64,000 bases of DNA from Archangium lansingense (GTDB lineage: Bacteria > Myxococcota > Myxococcia > Myxococcales > Myxococcaceae): NCBI RefSeq assembly GCF_026626635.1, contig NZ_JAPNKA010000001.1, positions 12,694,501 through 12,758,500 on the forward strand, read 5' to 3'. Positions 36,395 to 46,952 of the stretch are shown piece after piece. Both the position numbers and the translations under genes were made by a program. Below the pieces are notes generated by a model. The model saw nothing but the letters and a program-made list of their open reading frames with translations. It did not search any database and had not been told where the DNA came from. Position 1 is the first letter of the stretch; each line of letters opens with the position of its first letter.

Positions 36395-36778
36395 ATGACG
36401 AAGCTGACGCTGATGGCGGGAGTGCTGACGCTGGTGCTGGTGGGCTGTGGCCCTGTCGATGGCGAGCCGGCGGACACCGGTACGGAGTCGGTGGGGACGG
36501 ACACGGCCGCGCTGACCATGTACCCCGAGTGTTGTTCCGCCGTCCCGAACTCCGGGTACACGGAGGCGTTCTGCGACTCGGTGGCGTACTCTCCGGGGCG
36601 CTGCAACCAGGTGTGGGGCGGCGGGGCGTGCCAGTGGAACAACGCCAACTGCCCGGTGACGTGCTGCCAGCCCAAGAGCGGCAGCACCGTACCCTGGAAC
36701 TACTGCAACCCGTATGCGATCTCCGCCGACCGCTGCAACGCGGTCAACGGCGGGACCACCTGCACCTGGACCTGCTGA
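36395..36778 (+). CDS. Small Cys-rich lipoprotein
   Basis: 127 residues. Lipobox LVGC at residues 15-18. The mature part has 12 or more Cys in two similar blocks (YPECCSAVPNSGYTEAFC... and VTCCQPKSGSTVPWNYC...), each ending in a CxW-type element, so it is an internally duplicated disulfide-rich domain. Function unknown. The ATG has GGAGAG 5 bases upstream. It shares style, not clear homology, with the Cys-rich repeat lipoprotein at 48 kb. Confidence 0.75.
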   Translation: MTKLTLMAGVLTLVLVGCGPVDGEPADTGTESVGTDTAALTMYPECCSAVPNSGYTEAFCDSVAYSPGRCNQVWGGGACQWNNANCPVTCCQPKSGSTVPWNYCNPYAISADRCNAVNGGTTCTWTC

Positions 36779-36922
36779 GCGCAAGCCTCCACGCCGACTC
36801 GAAGGGCGCTCGACCTGGCTCGCCTCCCGGCGTTCCACGGCTCGGCGCTCTTGAATGCACACCCGTCCTTTGAGGGATGCTGGTGGATGTCAGGAGCAGG
36901 CTCTTCGCCTGGCATCCCCCTC

Positions 36923-39168
36923 ATGTCGACTCCATCTCATTCCGGTTCCACCCTCGCGCGCCGGACCCTCATCCAGATGGCGGGGCGCATCGGGGTAGTC
37001 ATCGCCCTGACCACCCTCGTCAGCTACCTCCACATCCTCCGCACCATGCGCGCCGAGAGCCTGGACCACCTGGCGCGGCATGTCGAAGAGCGCGGCGAGC
37101 GAGAGCAGGCCATCTTCGTCCTCACGGAGGAGACCCACTCCATCATCAAGCAGGCCTTCGATGAACGGCTCCGGGCCGGAAGCCAGGAGGATCCCTCCAC
37201 TCGCTTCGACAGCATGCTCGAGCATCGGCCCGATGGGACGATTCGCACGCGGCCCCAAGGCTTCGATGGAACGCGGGTGCCGGGCGTCTGGATCGCCCCG
37301 GGCGTGAAGGTCGATACCCCTTTCCAACGCCGGCTCCTGGCCGCGTATGACGCCATCGCTCAATACGGACCGGCCTACCGCACCCGCCTCACCAGCACCT
37401 TCATCTACCTGACAGAGGGGGTGAACGTGCTCTACTGGCCGAAGGTCCCCAACTGGACCCTGGACGTCGAACCCGACTACCCGCTGCTCTCCTTCGAGTA
37501 CCACACCATCTCCAAGCCCGAGGGGAATCCCCAGCGGAGGATGGCCTGGACCAGCAGCTACAAGGACGACACCTCCGGGAAATGGCTGGTCTCGGCCGTC
37601 ACCCCGCTGGACCAGGACGGCCGGCATGTCGCGACGCTCGGCAACGACGTGCTCGTCGACGATCTCCTGTCGCGCACCCTCATCGACCACCTGCCCGGCG
37701 CGCACAACCTCATCTTCCGCGATGATGGCCAGCTCGTCGCCCACCCGGACATCAAGCTGGACAGCGCAACGGGCGGCTACGACATCCTGGCCACCGGGCA
37801 GCCGGAGGGCTCGCAACCCGGGCAACCCAGCGCGGAGCAGCGGGCCCATCTGCGGAGCATCTTCGAGGCGGTGAAGCGCCTCGAGCCCGGGCAAACCGTG
37901 GTGGAGCTGCCCGAGTACGATGAGTACATCGCCGTGGCGCGGCTGCAGGGCCCGGGCTGGAACTTCGTCACGGTGCTGCCCGAGAGCGTGGTGACCTCGA
38001 AAGCCATCGAGGCCGCGCGCTATGTGCTGGTGTTCGGCGTCGTGTCGCTGCTGGTGGAGCTGCTCATCATGTTCTGGGTGCTCAGGGATCAGATCTCCCG
38101 CCCGCTCCAGGCCTTCACGCGGGCCACGGGACAGGTGGCTGCCGGCGACTTCGGAGTCTCCCTGGAGACCTCACGCAAGGACGAGCTGGGGCAGTTGGCC
38201 CAGTCCTTCGACCAGATGGTCCGGGAGGTGCGGCAGCGCGAGGAGGCCCTGCGGCAGTCCAACGAGGGCCTGGAGCAACGTGTCGATGAGCGCACCCGGG
38301 AGTTGAAGGATGTCCACCAGCAGCTCATGCATACGGCACGGCAAGCAGGCATGGCGGAGATCGCCACCAACGTGCTGCACAACGTGGGCAATGTCCTCAA
38401 CAGCGTCTACACCGCGGCCCAGCTCGCCCGGGAGCGCATGAGGGGAATGAGGCTCGAGCACGTGGCCGGGTGGCCCACATGCTCCAGGAGCACCGGGGTG
38501 AGCTCGCGACCTTCGTCACCCAGGACGAGCGCGGGCGGAACGTCCTGCCCTTCCTGGACAGGTTGGGGCAGAACCTGTTGGACGAGCGCGGGGAAATCCT
38601 CGAGCTGCTCGGTGACATCGGCCGGTACACCGAGCACATCGGCGACATCGTCAAGGTGCAACAGAACCACGCCCGGCTGCCGCGGCTCCAAGAGCCGGTC
38701 AGCCTGGCGGAGTTGGTGGAGGACGCCCTGCGCATCAACGCGGCCGGGCTCACCCGCCATCAGGTGAAGGTGGACCGACAACTGGCCCCGCTGCCCCCCA
38801 TCCTCACCGACAAGCACAAGGTGCTGATGATCCTCGTCAACCTGTTCAGCAACGCCAAATACGCCATGGATGGGGTGCCGACGGAGGAGCGGCGGCTGGC
38901 CGTGAAGTTGGAGCACTCCGCCGCGGACCGCATCCGCCTCGAGGTGCGAGACAGCGGGATGGGAATCGCACCGGAGCTGCTCACGCGCATCTTCCAGTAC
39001 GGCTTCACCACGCGCCAGAGTGGCCACGGCTTTGGCCTGCACTCCAGCGCGCTGGCGGCCCAGGAGCTGGGCGGCTCGCTGACAGTCCAAAGCGAGGGAG
39101 CAGGGCACGGGGCCACCTTCACGCTGGAGCTGCCCCTGCACTCCGCCCGCGCACCTCACGACGCGTAG
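36923..39168 (+). pseudogene. Sensor histidine kinase interrupted by one frameshift
   Basis: The first frame runs from ATG 36923 and encodes a membrane helix (RIGVVIALTTLVSYLHIL), a large double-Cache-like sensor domain, a second helix near 365-390, HAMP, a coiled coil, and the phosphoacceptor H486 (NVLHNVGNVLNS). Near 38465 the frame is lost: GTGGCCGGG would read on correctly with one more C. The other frame continues directly with HMLQEHRGELATFVTQDERG and gives N-box LVNLFSNAKYAMDG, G1 DSGMGI and HGFGLHSSALAAQE to the stop at 39168. Either the gene is broken, or the base was lost in sequencing. Sensor and ATPase halves are otherwise complete. Confidence 0.85.
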
Positions 39169-39206
39169 CCGCTCTCGCGCACACCGCCTCTGGTACGTTC
39201 CCGCGC

Positions 39207-40631
39207 ATGAACGTACTCCTGGCCCTGCTGCTGGCCGCGAGCACCACCAGTGCTCCGGCCCCCCGCACCTTCCGCGTCGACTACTTCCACACCGGCAACG
39301 CCACCGAGGAGCGCTTCAGCCTCGACCGGCTCGTGGTGGAGCCGCTGCCCTGGCCCGGCAGCCCCACTCGCGGCGTCGATGAGACCAACCTCGGCAAGTA
39401 CCTCTTCGAGGTGCGCGACCGGGACACCAACCGCCTCGTGTACTCGCGCGGCTTCGCCTCCATCTACGGCGAGTGGGAGACGACTCCCGAGGCGCGTGAG
39501 ATGAACCGCACCTTCCACGAGTCCCTGCGCTTCCCCACCCCGGAGAAGCCCGTGCAGGTGATGCTCAAGAAGCGCGCGAAGGACAACTCCCTGCGCGAGG
39601 TGTGGAGCTTCACGGTGGACCCGAAGGACATGTTCGTGGACCCGTCCGCCCCCGCCTCGCCCGGCCCGCTGCTGAAGTTGGTGGAGAGCGGCCCGTCCGC
39701 GGACAAGGTGGACTTCCTCATCCTCGGGGATGGCTACACGGAGAAGGAGCGCGCCAAGTTCGAGAAGGACGCGCGGCGGCTGGTGGACATCCTCTTCAGC
39801 TTCTCGCCCTTCAAGGAGCGCAAGCAGGACTTCAACGTGTGGGGGTTGATGCCCGCCGCTCGCGAGTCCGGCATCTCCCGCCCCTCCACCGGCATCCACC
39901 GCGACTCGCCCGTGGGCGCCACCTATGACGCCTTCGGCAGCGAGCGCTATGTCCTCACCTTCGAGAACCGCCGCTTCCGCGACATCGCCGCCTTCGCGCC
40001 CTACGAGTTCGTCGAAATCCTCGTCAACGGCAACACCTACGGCGGCGGCGGCATCTTCGGTCTCTACAGCACCGTGGCCGCCGACAGCCTCTGGTCCCCC
40101 TACGTCTTCGTCCACGAGTTCGGCCACCACTTCGCCGGCCTCGCCGACGAGTACTACACCTCGGAGACGGCCTACGCCCCCGCCGAGGAGCGCGTGGAGC
40201 CGTGGGAGAAGAACGTCACCGCGCTGAATGACCCGGCTCGGCTCAAGTGGAAGGACCTGGTGGCCCCCAGCACGCCGCTGCCCACGCCGTGGCAGAAGGA
40301 GGAGTACGAGAAGCACGCGAGCGAGGTGCAGAAGCAGCGCCGCCGCATCCGCGCCGAGCGCCGCCCCGAGTCGGAGATGGATGCGCTCTTCACCTCGCAG
40401 CGGGACTGGGAGGAGAAGTTCCTCGGCCAGCAGCAGTACGCCGGCAAGGTGGGCGCCTTCGAGGGCGCCATGTACGAGGCCCGCGGCTACTACCGGCCCC
40501 AGGCGGACTGCGTGATGTTCACGCGGGACCGAGCGCCCTTCTGCTCCGTGTGCCAGCGCGCCCTCACCGAGGTCATCGACCTGTACGCGGGCCCTCGGAG
40601 CGGCAAGGCGGCCCCCAAGCCTGCTCCCTGA
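39207..40631 (+). CDS. Secreted M64-family metallopeptidase
   Basis: 474 residues with a short signal peptide (LLALLLAASTTSA). The zinc site is HEFGHHFAGLADEYY: H303, E304 (catalytic), H307 and D314, the HExxHxxGxxD form of the IgA-peptidase M64 family. FLILGDGYTEKE near residue 170 and NVWGLMPAARESGI are family hallmarks, and GNTYGGGGIFGLYST lies before the zinc site. It probably digests protein outside the cytoplasm, useful for a predatory bacterium, but no substrate is known. It starts 38 bases after the kinase pseudogene. Confidence 0.9.
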   Translation: MNVLLALLLAASTTSAPAPRTFRVDYFHTGNATEERFSLDRLVVEPLPWPGSPTRGVDETNLGKYLFEVRDRDTNRLVYSRGFASIYGEWETTPEAREMNRTFHESLRFPTPEKPVQVMLKKRAKDNSLREVWSFTVDPKDMFVDPSAPASPGPLLKLVESGPSADKVDFLILGDGYTEKERAKFEKDARRLVDILFSFSPFKERKQDFNVWGLMPAARESGISRPSTGIHRDSPVGATYDAFGSERYVLTFENRRFRDIAAFAPYEFVEILVNGNTYGGGGIFGLYSTVAADSLWSPYVFVHEFGHHFAGLADEYYTSETAYAPAEERVEPWEKNVTALNDPARLKWKDLVAPSTPLPTPWQKEEYEKHASEVQKQRRRIRAERRPESEMDALFTSQRDWEEKFLGQQQYAGKVGAFEGAMYEARGYYRPQADCVMFTRDRAPFCSVCQRALTEVIDLYAGPRSGKAAPKPAP

Positions 40632-40747
40632 GTCGGGCCCCTCCGGTTCGGGAGCCGAGACCCCGGCGGGCAGGGCCTCCTTCCCCTGCCTGCTGCCGGC
40701 CGGGTTGTACGTCTCCAACCTGACAGGGAAAGGAGGCGGACACACCC

Positions 40748-41206
40748 ATGGCCATGATGCAAAATCTGGAGACGGAGTCCTGGTCTGGTGAGGGAGTAGG
40801 AACGAGCATGGAGTCCTTCCTCGCGCGTATCAACCGCGAGGTCCCCGAGTACTCCCCGACCGAGGTGGCGGACGCGGTGATGAGCGCGCTCTGCGAAAGA
40901 CTCCCCGGTGGGTTGGTGCAGGAGATGCGGGAACAGTTCCCCGAGAGCCTGCGCAGGCTCTTCGAGCGCAACTGGAAGGAGCGGAGCGCCCCCGCGCAGA
41001 AGTTCGAGAAGGACGACTTCTACCTGGACATCGCCGAGCGACTGCAGATCGAGCCCGAGAACGTCCGCCTCGTGCTCCATGTCGTCTTCGGCTCCATCCA
41101 CTCGCAGATCACCGAGCGGCTGGCGGAGAAGCTCGTCGCGGAGATGCCACCCAACATCGCCGGCACCTTCAACGCCGCCCGCCGCGACGCAGATCTGCCT
41201 CGCTAG
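40748..41206 (+). CDS. DUF2267-family protein
   Basis: 152 residues. The helical pattern FLARINREVPEYSPTEVADAVMSALCERLPGG...LPEQFP-like segment, then FYLDIAERLQIEPENVRLVLHVVFGSIHSQI, matches DUF2267, a soluble family with two helical repeats and no known activity. An in-frame ATG at 40757 is an alternative start. It is convergent with the SIMPL gene, with a hairpin in between. Confidence 0.8.
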   Translation: MAMMQNLETESWSGEGVGTSMESFLARINREVPEYSPTEVADAVMSALCERLPGGLVQEMREQFPESLRRLFERNWKERSAPAQKFEKDDFYLDIAERLQIEPENVRLVLHVVFGSIHSQITERLAEKLVAEMPPNIAGTFNAARRDADLPR

Positions 41207-41217
41207 GGCTTGAACTG

Positions 41218-41253
41218 GAGACCCCGGAGGGCTGCTCGCTCCCCGGGGCTCTC
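41218..41253. terminator. Hairpin between convergent genes
   Basis: GAGACCCCGG and CCGGGGCTCTC form a stem with one mismatch around 15 bases. No U-run follows. Its place 11 bases after one stop and 12 before the opposite stop suits a two-way terminator. Confidence 0.5.
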
Positions 41254-41265
41254 CCCTCGCTGTTC

Positions 41266-42045
41266 CTACCGGCCCTGCCCGGACTCGATGGCGTAGACGA
41301 GCGTCACCCGCGCCGACACCGTCTGCTCCTCCGGCTGGATGGGGGTCGTCACGTCCGCCGAGCTCGCGCGGGCCATCTCGAAGCGCGCCGCGAACGGCAT
41401 GGGACGCTGCGGCTCCGTCACCGTGCTCGCATCCAGCACCGGCCCCAGCTTCACGCCCAGCGCCGAGGCCAGCACCTGCGCCGATTGCCTCGCCCGCTCC
41501 ACCGCGTTGCGCAGCGCCTCGCCCTGCACCGTCTCCGGCTTGCTCAGCCCGAAGCGCAGCGAGTCCACCCGGTTCGCCCCCGCCCCCAACGCCGTGTCCA
41601 GCAGCGTCCCCACTCGCGACAGCTCGCGCACGTGCACCTCTACCTGGTTGCTCACCCGGTAGCCCTTCAGCTTCGGCGCGTCGTCCGGCCTCACCGGCGG
41701 CTGGTACTCGGGGTACACCGCGAAGTTGCGCGTCTCGATTTCCTTGCGCGGAATCCCCGCCTGCACCAGCGCGGCGACGACCTTGTCCATCTTCTTCGCG
41801 TTCTCCTCCGCCGCCGCCTTCGCGGTGGGCGCCTGCGTCTCCACCGCCAGGTCGATGAAGGCCTCGTCCGGCGCGACCTTCACCTCACCCGTGCCCTCCA
41901 CTCGGATGGTCCGATCCAGGGGACTCACCTGCGGCGCGGGCGAGGGAACAGGCGGCGATGGGACCCGGGGCTGGGCCTGGGCCATGGAGGTCAAAGTGCC
42001 ACTCATCAACAGGGCGAGCAGCGAGGCTGTGCGTACAACCGGCAT
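41266..42045 (-). CDS. SIMPL-domain (DUF541) periplasmic protein
   Basis: 259 residues. Signal peptide ending MAQAQ, a Pro-rich linker, then the SIMPL domain: IRVEGTGEVKVAPDEAFIDLAVE at the start, FAVYPEYQPPV, YRVSNQVEVHVRELSRVGTLLDTAL in the middle, and VTLVYAIE at the end. Members form oligomers in the periplasm and have been linked to oxidative stress; the exact job is unknown. The ATG at 42045 gives the signal peptide a proper N-terminus. Confidence 0.87.
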   Translation of the reverse strand: MPVVRTASLLALLMSGTLTSMAQAQPRVPSPPVPSPAPQVSPLDRTIRVEGTGEVKVAPDEAFIDLAVETQAPTAKAAAEENAKKMDKVVAALVQAGIPRKEIETRNFAVYPEYQPPVRPDDAPKLKGYRVSNQVEVHVRELSRVGTLLDTALGAGANRVDSLRFGLSKPETVQGEALRNAVERARQSAQVLASALGVKLGPVLDASTVTEPQRPMPFAARFEMARASSADVTTPIQPEEQTVSARVTLVYAIESGQGR

Positions 42046-42163
42046 CGGTAAGACTCCTCTTGCAGCAGGCTCCGCCTCAAGGTGCATCCGCCGTAAAGGG
42101 GTGGCATCGCACGATGGGCGGGGCGGTTAGACTGGCCGCCTGGAGAGTAGCGGGGAGGGCGAG

Positions 42164-42592
42164 ATGTCGGAACAGCCAACGGAGTTCAACGTGTGGGCCC
42201 GGCCCAAGGAGGGCTCCCTGGCCAGGGCCGTTCAGTGGACTCGCGAGAAGTGGAAGCTGTCCCTCGCGGAGGCCATGAGCCGGGTGAACGACAGCAAGAA
42301 GACCGGGTGGGTGTTGCTCCATGAGCGGTGCGGCTGGCTGGATGTGCCCGCGCTCGTGAAGTCGCTACCGGATTTCGTCGAGCCAGGGTCGGCCGCTGTC
42401 ACGGAGTATGAGCTGGGTTACTCGCCCGCTGGCTGCAACGCGTATTGCGCTACCCACGGACTCCATTTCCTCCGCGGCAGCCGCGCGCCCGATGCTCCGT
42501 GTCCCGTCTGCGCGGGCTGGTATATCGACACCGTGCAAAATGGGATGGCCTACCGCCTCACGCGGCATGATGGGGATGGTGGGGACGCGTGA
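42164..42592 (+). CDS. Hypothetical protein with CxxC pair
   Basis: 142 residues. The first 70 are helical and charged (SLARAVQWTREKWKLSLAEAMSRV). The second half has five Cys, including CNAYC and CPVC, which may bind zinc. Start has GGGCGAG upstream. No family recognised. It is followed by a REP palindrome and a family A repeat. Confidence 0.6.
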   Translation: MSEQPTEFNVWARPKEGSLARAVQWTREKWKLSLAEAMSRVNDSKKTGWVLLHERCGWLDVPALVKSLPDFVEPGSAAVTEYELGYSPAGCNAYCATHGLHFLRGSRAPDAPCPVCAGWYIDTVQNGMAYRLTRHDGDGGDA

Positions 42593-42627
42593 GGCGCACT
42601 CGCACGGACTCAACCCGGAGCCCGAGA

Positions 42628-42690
42628 TACCCTCACCCCGCCCCTCTCCCGAGGGGAGAGGGATGGTGGGCCAAGGTGTAATCCTCTCCT
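42628..42690. repeat. Extended REP-like palindrome
   Basis: CCCTCACCCCGCCCCTCTCC hairpin followed by GGATGGTGGGCCAAGGTGTA and ATCCTCTC. The whole 60 bases recur at 62.26 kb, so this copy belongs to a longer repeat than the plain REP. It directly precedes the family A element. Confidence 0.75.
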
Positions 42691-42714
42691 GTTCTTGGAA
42701 CCCGGGATAGGTGT

Positions 42715-42782
42715 CGGGATAGGTGTCAAAGGATTCGATTCGACACCTCGCCTCTTACGAATCGTCTGACACCATTCCTGGG
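42715..42782. repeat. Palindromic element A1 (nested)
   Basis: Core 42722-42773, 52 bases, GGTGTCAAAGGATTCG...CGAATCGTCTGACACC, an imperfect 16-bp inverted repeat with an inner GACACC. Outer ends are doubled: CCGGGATAGGTGTC occurs once more at 42702-42715 and GACCTATCTTCCCG follows on the right, as if one element had entered another. Confidence 0.8.
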
Positions 42783-42818
42783 ACCTATCTTCCCGCGCCT
42801 CCCTGCTCCCGGTGACGA

Positions 42819-43985
42819 ATGCTCGGCTCAAGTGACTCCGCTCCCCTCTCCGCGCACCAGAAGGAACCTGCGGACCGTGTCGCCGCCGGAGCGGCGCCGG
42901 GCGCGCGCTCCTTCTGGGCTCGCTTCTCCATCCCGGCGGGCCTGCTGTTGGTGCTGCTGTGCCACCACCTCGCCATCTGGTTGTATCTGTCCGCGCGCAA
43001 GGGGATTCCCCTCGTGGACATGCTCAACCAGTGGGACTCGGCCCACTACAGCACCATCGCGACGTCCGGACACGGGGGGGGCCTGTGGGCGTTCCTCCCC
43101 CTCTATCCGGCCCTGGTGCGGAGCACGCTCGCGCTCTGCCCGAGCGGAGTTCCTCCCCAGGTGGCGGGGGCCATCCTGTCCACGGTGGCGCTGCTCCTGT
43201 TCATCGCCCTGGTGGTGTGGGCCCAGGGCTGGCGAGGACGCACGGAGCTCCTCGTTCCCCGGAACCACTGGGGCTGGTTCCTCCTGCTCTACGCCCCCGC
43301 CAGCTACACCCTGCACACCGAGCACACCGAGAGTGTCTTCCTGCTGCTCTCCGCCGCCGCGCTCCTCGCGGCGGCGAACGGGCGGGCCTGGAGCGCCGGA
43401 CTGCTGGCGGCGCTCTGCGTGTGGACCCGCAATCAGGGCGTCTTCGTGGCTCTCGCGTCGGCGCTGCTGGTGATGGAAATGGCGGAGAGCACCGCAGACC
43501 GCGCCAAGCGCTTCCTCCTCGTCGGGAGCCTCTCCTTCTGTGGATTCCTGGGGCTGCTCGGCTTCCAGGCCGCCATGACGGGAGACCCGCTGGCTTCCAT
43601 GCACGCACAGTCGGGCTGGTCGCATGCCACCTCGGTCTGGTCCGCGGTGAGGACGCTCTGGTTCGGCAACCCGTGGCAGAACACCGGCTTCGGCTCACTC
43701 CTCCGCCACGGCTTCTTCTTCGTCCTGCTGTTCCTGGCGCTCGCGATCTGGCGCGTCCGAAGGCCCCTCGGACTCTACGCACTCCTGTCCCTGCTGGTGA
43801 TGCTGCTGCAGGGGGAGTTCGTCAACGCGTTCAGGTTCGGCGGAGTCCTCTTCCCGCTCGCCTTCTTCGCGGGGGACCGGCTGGAGCGGCTCCCGCGCTG
43901 GACCCGCGGCCTGGTGGTGGTGGTCCTGGTGGCCCTCAACCAGATGGTCACCCGCCGTTACGCGCTCGGGTCCTGGGCGTACTGA
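42819..43985 (+). CDS. PIG-V-like mannosyltransferase, membrane protein
   Basis: 388 residues with about eight to ten hydrophobic helices. The short motif WDSAHY in the first extracytoplasmic loop and FLPLYPALVR soon after match the GT-C fold of PIG-V-like mannosyltransferases, which use lipid-linked mannose. HTEHTESVFLLLSAAALLAA and ALCVWTRNQG are also in the style of that family. Donor and acceptor are unknown. The start is 37 bases after repeat A1; an ATG with weak SD. Confidence 0.75.
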   Translation: MLGSSDSAPLSAHQKEPADRVAAGAAPGARSFWARFSIPAGLLLVLLCHHLAIWLYLSARKGIPLVDMLNQWDSAHYSTIATSGHGGGLWAFLPLYPALVRSTLALCPSGVPPQVAGAILSTVALLLFIALVVWAQGWRGRTELLVPRNHWGWFLLLYAPASYTLHTEHTESVFLLLSAAALLAAANGRAWSAGLLAALCVWTRNQGVFVALASALLVMEMAESTADRAKRFLLVGSLSFCGFLGLLGFQAAMTGDPLASMHAQSGWSHATSVWSAVRTLWFGNPWQNTGFGSLLRHGFFFVLLFLALAIWRVRRPLGLYALLSLLVMLLQGEFVNAFRFGGVLFPLAFFAGDRLERLPRWTRGLVVVVLVALNQMVTRRYALGSWAY

Positions 43986-44021
43986 GCATCACTGCGCCCT
44001 CGCGGCCGAACGACCTCACAC

Positions 44022-44090
44022 CCCGGGATAGGTGTCAAAGGATTCGATTCGACACCTCGCCTCTTACGAATCGTCTGACACCATTCCTGG
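44022..44090. repeat. Palindromic element A2
   Basis: Core 44031-44082, identical to A1 in the core. It lies 36 bases after the mannosyltransferase stop and 24 bases before the next start codon. Confidence 0.85.
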
Positions 44091-44113
44091 TCGACCGGCG
44101 GTACTCTCACGTC

Positions 44114-44662
<549 letters not shown>

Positions 44663-44753
44663 CCATCGGGCTTGTTAGCCTTCGGCGCTACATCCGGCCC
44701 GGCTTGGTGATGAACTCAACGTCGCTCGACCCGGGGTCTCGAACAGACTCTCT

Positions 44754-44857
44754 CTCGAAGGTGTCAGAGGATTCGATTCCGCAACGAGTAGGCCGTCCTC
44801 CAGTACAGGAAGGCGCGCTGCGGTTGCGACGCGCTGTACGAATCCTCTGACACCCAG
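44754..44857. repeat. Palindromic element C1
   Basis: Core 44760-44854, 95 bases. The ends GGTGTCAGAGGATTCG and CGAATCCTCTGACACC form a perfect 16-bp inverted repeat; inside, CGCAAC pairs with GTTGCG. Differs from families A and B inside but has the same GGTGTCA ends. Confidence 0.85.
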
Positions 44858-45886
44858 CGGCAGCGAGAGGGGCTTCCGGAGAGCAGGGCCCTGGCCAGAG
44901 CGATGGGGGCGACGACCTGAGCTTGCCCCGGTTTTCATCTCGCGGGTCCAAGCAGGCAAGACACGAGGTGACCCATGGCCAGCGGCCTTGCCGAGCTGAA
45001 ATCATTCGTCAGCAGTCTGTTTCATTCGCCGGCCGCGTCCGCCGATGCCTCGGTCACCTGTTCCGTCGATGGGGCACCGCCGATGCGGACCGTGGAGCCG
45101 GTGACCCTTCATCCCCGCGCCGATGGCGGCGAGGTGCTCTCCTTCGTCCAGGAGGGCGTGACCCGCTATGCGTGCCTCAACCTGCCCGCGCAGGCCGCCC
45201 AGCCGGGCAGCGCCGGACGGAAGTGGCCGCTCCTCATCCACCTGCATGGCTCTCGCGCGACACCCGCGAGCCTCTATTCGCTTGGCAAGGCGTTGTTCGC
45301 GCTCCATGACACCGCCGCGCTGTCGAGCGATCCAGCGGTCCGCGGCTTCCTGGTTCTCTCCCCCATGGGTCGGCGCGCCCGTCCCGCTGGCGCTCTCAGT
45401 GGCACTGGCTTCCATTGGGACGAGTGGTATCGCAACCCCACTGCCAACCTCGACGCGCTCGCCATCGATCATTTCCTCGACGAGGTGGTGGCCCGGGGCC
45501 TGGTGGACACCCGGCGCATCTACGTGTTCGGCTGGAGCAATGGCGCCTACATGTCGGCGCTCTACGGCATGTGGCGGGCGAAGCGGATCGCCGCCATCGC
45601 CCAGTATGCTGGCGCCAATCCCTGGACGCGGCTTCCGTGTCCCGTGCCGATGACCTGGACCCGCAAGGTGCCCATTGCCTTGATGCGCAATCTCTGTGAC
45701 GCGCTGGTCCCCTATTCAGCCACGCAGGAGTGGATCGAGACCCTCCAGGCACGGGATTGGCCCTTTGAATATCAGAGCCTCGATTTCCACGGAGCCGCGA
45801 CCGCCCCCGGGGCTTCCCCTCCCCGTCGCGGCGGCAAGCTCCGCGGCCTCTATGAGCACATCCGCTGGCCGGATCAGGCCGCCTTA

Positions 45887-46952
45887 GAGGCTGTTGAACT
45901 GGGCGGACTGATCGCTCCGAACAATGGCCAACTGTTCGCGGTCGGGGCACGAAGTGCATGCGCCTGATGCCGCACGCACCCGTACCGACCACCACGCTGG
46001 TGGACGACTCCTGCTCTGCCGCTGCCGCCACGTCCGCTGCCGCACCACCTCCTGGTTACCGTCCAGAAAGGTAGGGTCGTGGATATGACCGGGCAAGTTG
46101 TGCCCTCGGGGAGGCGTCCTTACCTCAAGAGGCATGAGCGACCTTCCCATGCCCGCCAGGAAGCCGTACCCCACCGACCTCAACGACGAGCAGTGGGCGT
46201 TGGTGGAGCCCTTTGTCCGGGCCAGCGAGTGCGGACCCCAGGAGGTGCTGCATCCGCGTCGGGAGGTGGTGAACGCCATCCTCTACATCACCCACACGGG
46301 GGCGCAGTGGCGCTACATGCCGCACGACCTGCCGGACTGGCAGCTCGTCTACCACTACTTCGACCTGTGGAAGAAGAACGGAACCCTCAAACGGATACAC
46401 GACGCGCTGAGAGTCAAGGTGCGCAAGAAGGCCGGCCGAAAGGCACAACCCACCGCGAGCATCCTCGACAGCCAGAGCGTGAAGACAACGGAAGAGGCGG
46501 AAACGAAGGGCTACGACGCAGGCAAGAAGGTAAAGGGGCGCAAGCGCCACCTGCTTGTGGACACGTTGGGCCTGGTGCTGGTGGCGTGGATATCGACGGC
46601 GGATGTGCAGGACAGGGATGCGGTCCAAGCCGTGCTCCCCATGGCTGCGCAGGAGTACCCCATGCTCCAGAAGACGTGGGCAGACGGAGCCTACCAGGGG
46701 GAACAGGTGGAGAAGGTGGCCAAGGAGAGTGGCATCAACCTCGAGGTGGTGAAACGCTCGGACAAGGACAGAGGCTTCGTCGTGCAGGCCAAGCGCTGGA
46801 TTGGCGAGCGCACCTTCGGCTGGCTCAATCGCGAGAGACGTCTGTCCAAGGACTACGAGCGCAAGGAGGAGTCTTCCGAAGCTTTCATCCACCTGGGCAT
46901 GATAAAGCTCATGCTACGCCGGCTTGCCTGACCGCCCCTGTTCAACACCCTC
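45887..46952 (+). mobile_element. IS5-family (IS427-like) insertion sequence, complete
   Basis: 1066 bases. Ends are inverted repeats: left GAGGCTGTTGAACTGGGCGG, right end read inward GAGGGTGTTGAACAGGGGCGG. The 3-bp target duplication TTA is intact at 45884-45886 and 46953-46955. One transposase gene is inside. Intact ends, intact frame and clean duplication suggest recent movement. Confidence 0.9.
46134..46931 (+). CDS. IS5-family transposase
   Basis: 265 residues, DDE type. Catalytic residues are visible: D in SILDSQSVK, D in WADGAYQG and E in RTFGWLNRERRLSKDYE. The stretch TKGYDAGKKVKGRKRHLLVDT is the hallmark of the IS427 group. It ends 21 bases before the right end of the element. There is no frameshift, so the enzyme may be active. 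The ATG at 46134 follows CAAGAGGC. It is the only gene of the IS. Confidence 0.92.
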   Translation: MSDLPMPARKPYPTDLNDEQWALVEPFVRASECGPQEVLHPRREVVNAILYITHTGAQWRYMPHDLPDWQLVYHYFDLWKKNGTLKRIHDALRVKVRKKAGRKAQPTASILDSQSVKTTEEAETKGYDAGKKVKGRKRHLLVDTLGLVLVAWISTADVQDRDAVQAVLPMAAQEYPMLQKTWADGAYQGEQVEKVAKESGINLEVVKRSDKDRGFVVQAKRWIGERTFGWLNRERRLSKDYERKEESSEAFIHLGMIKLMLRRLA

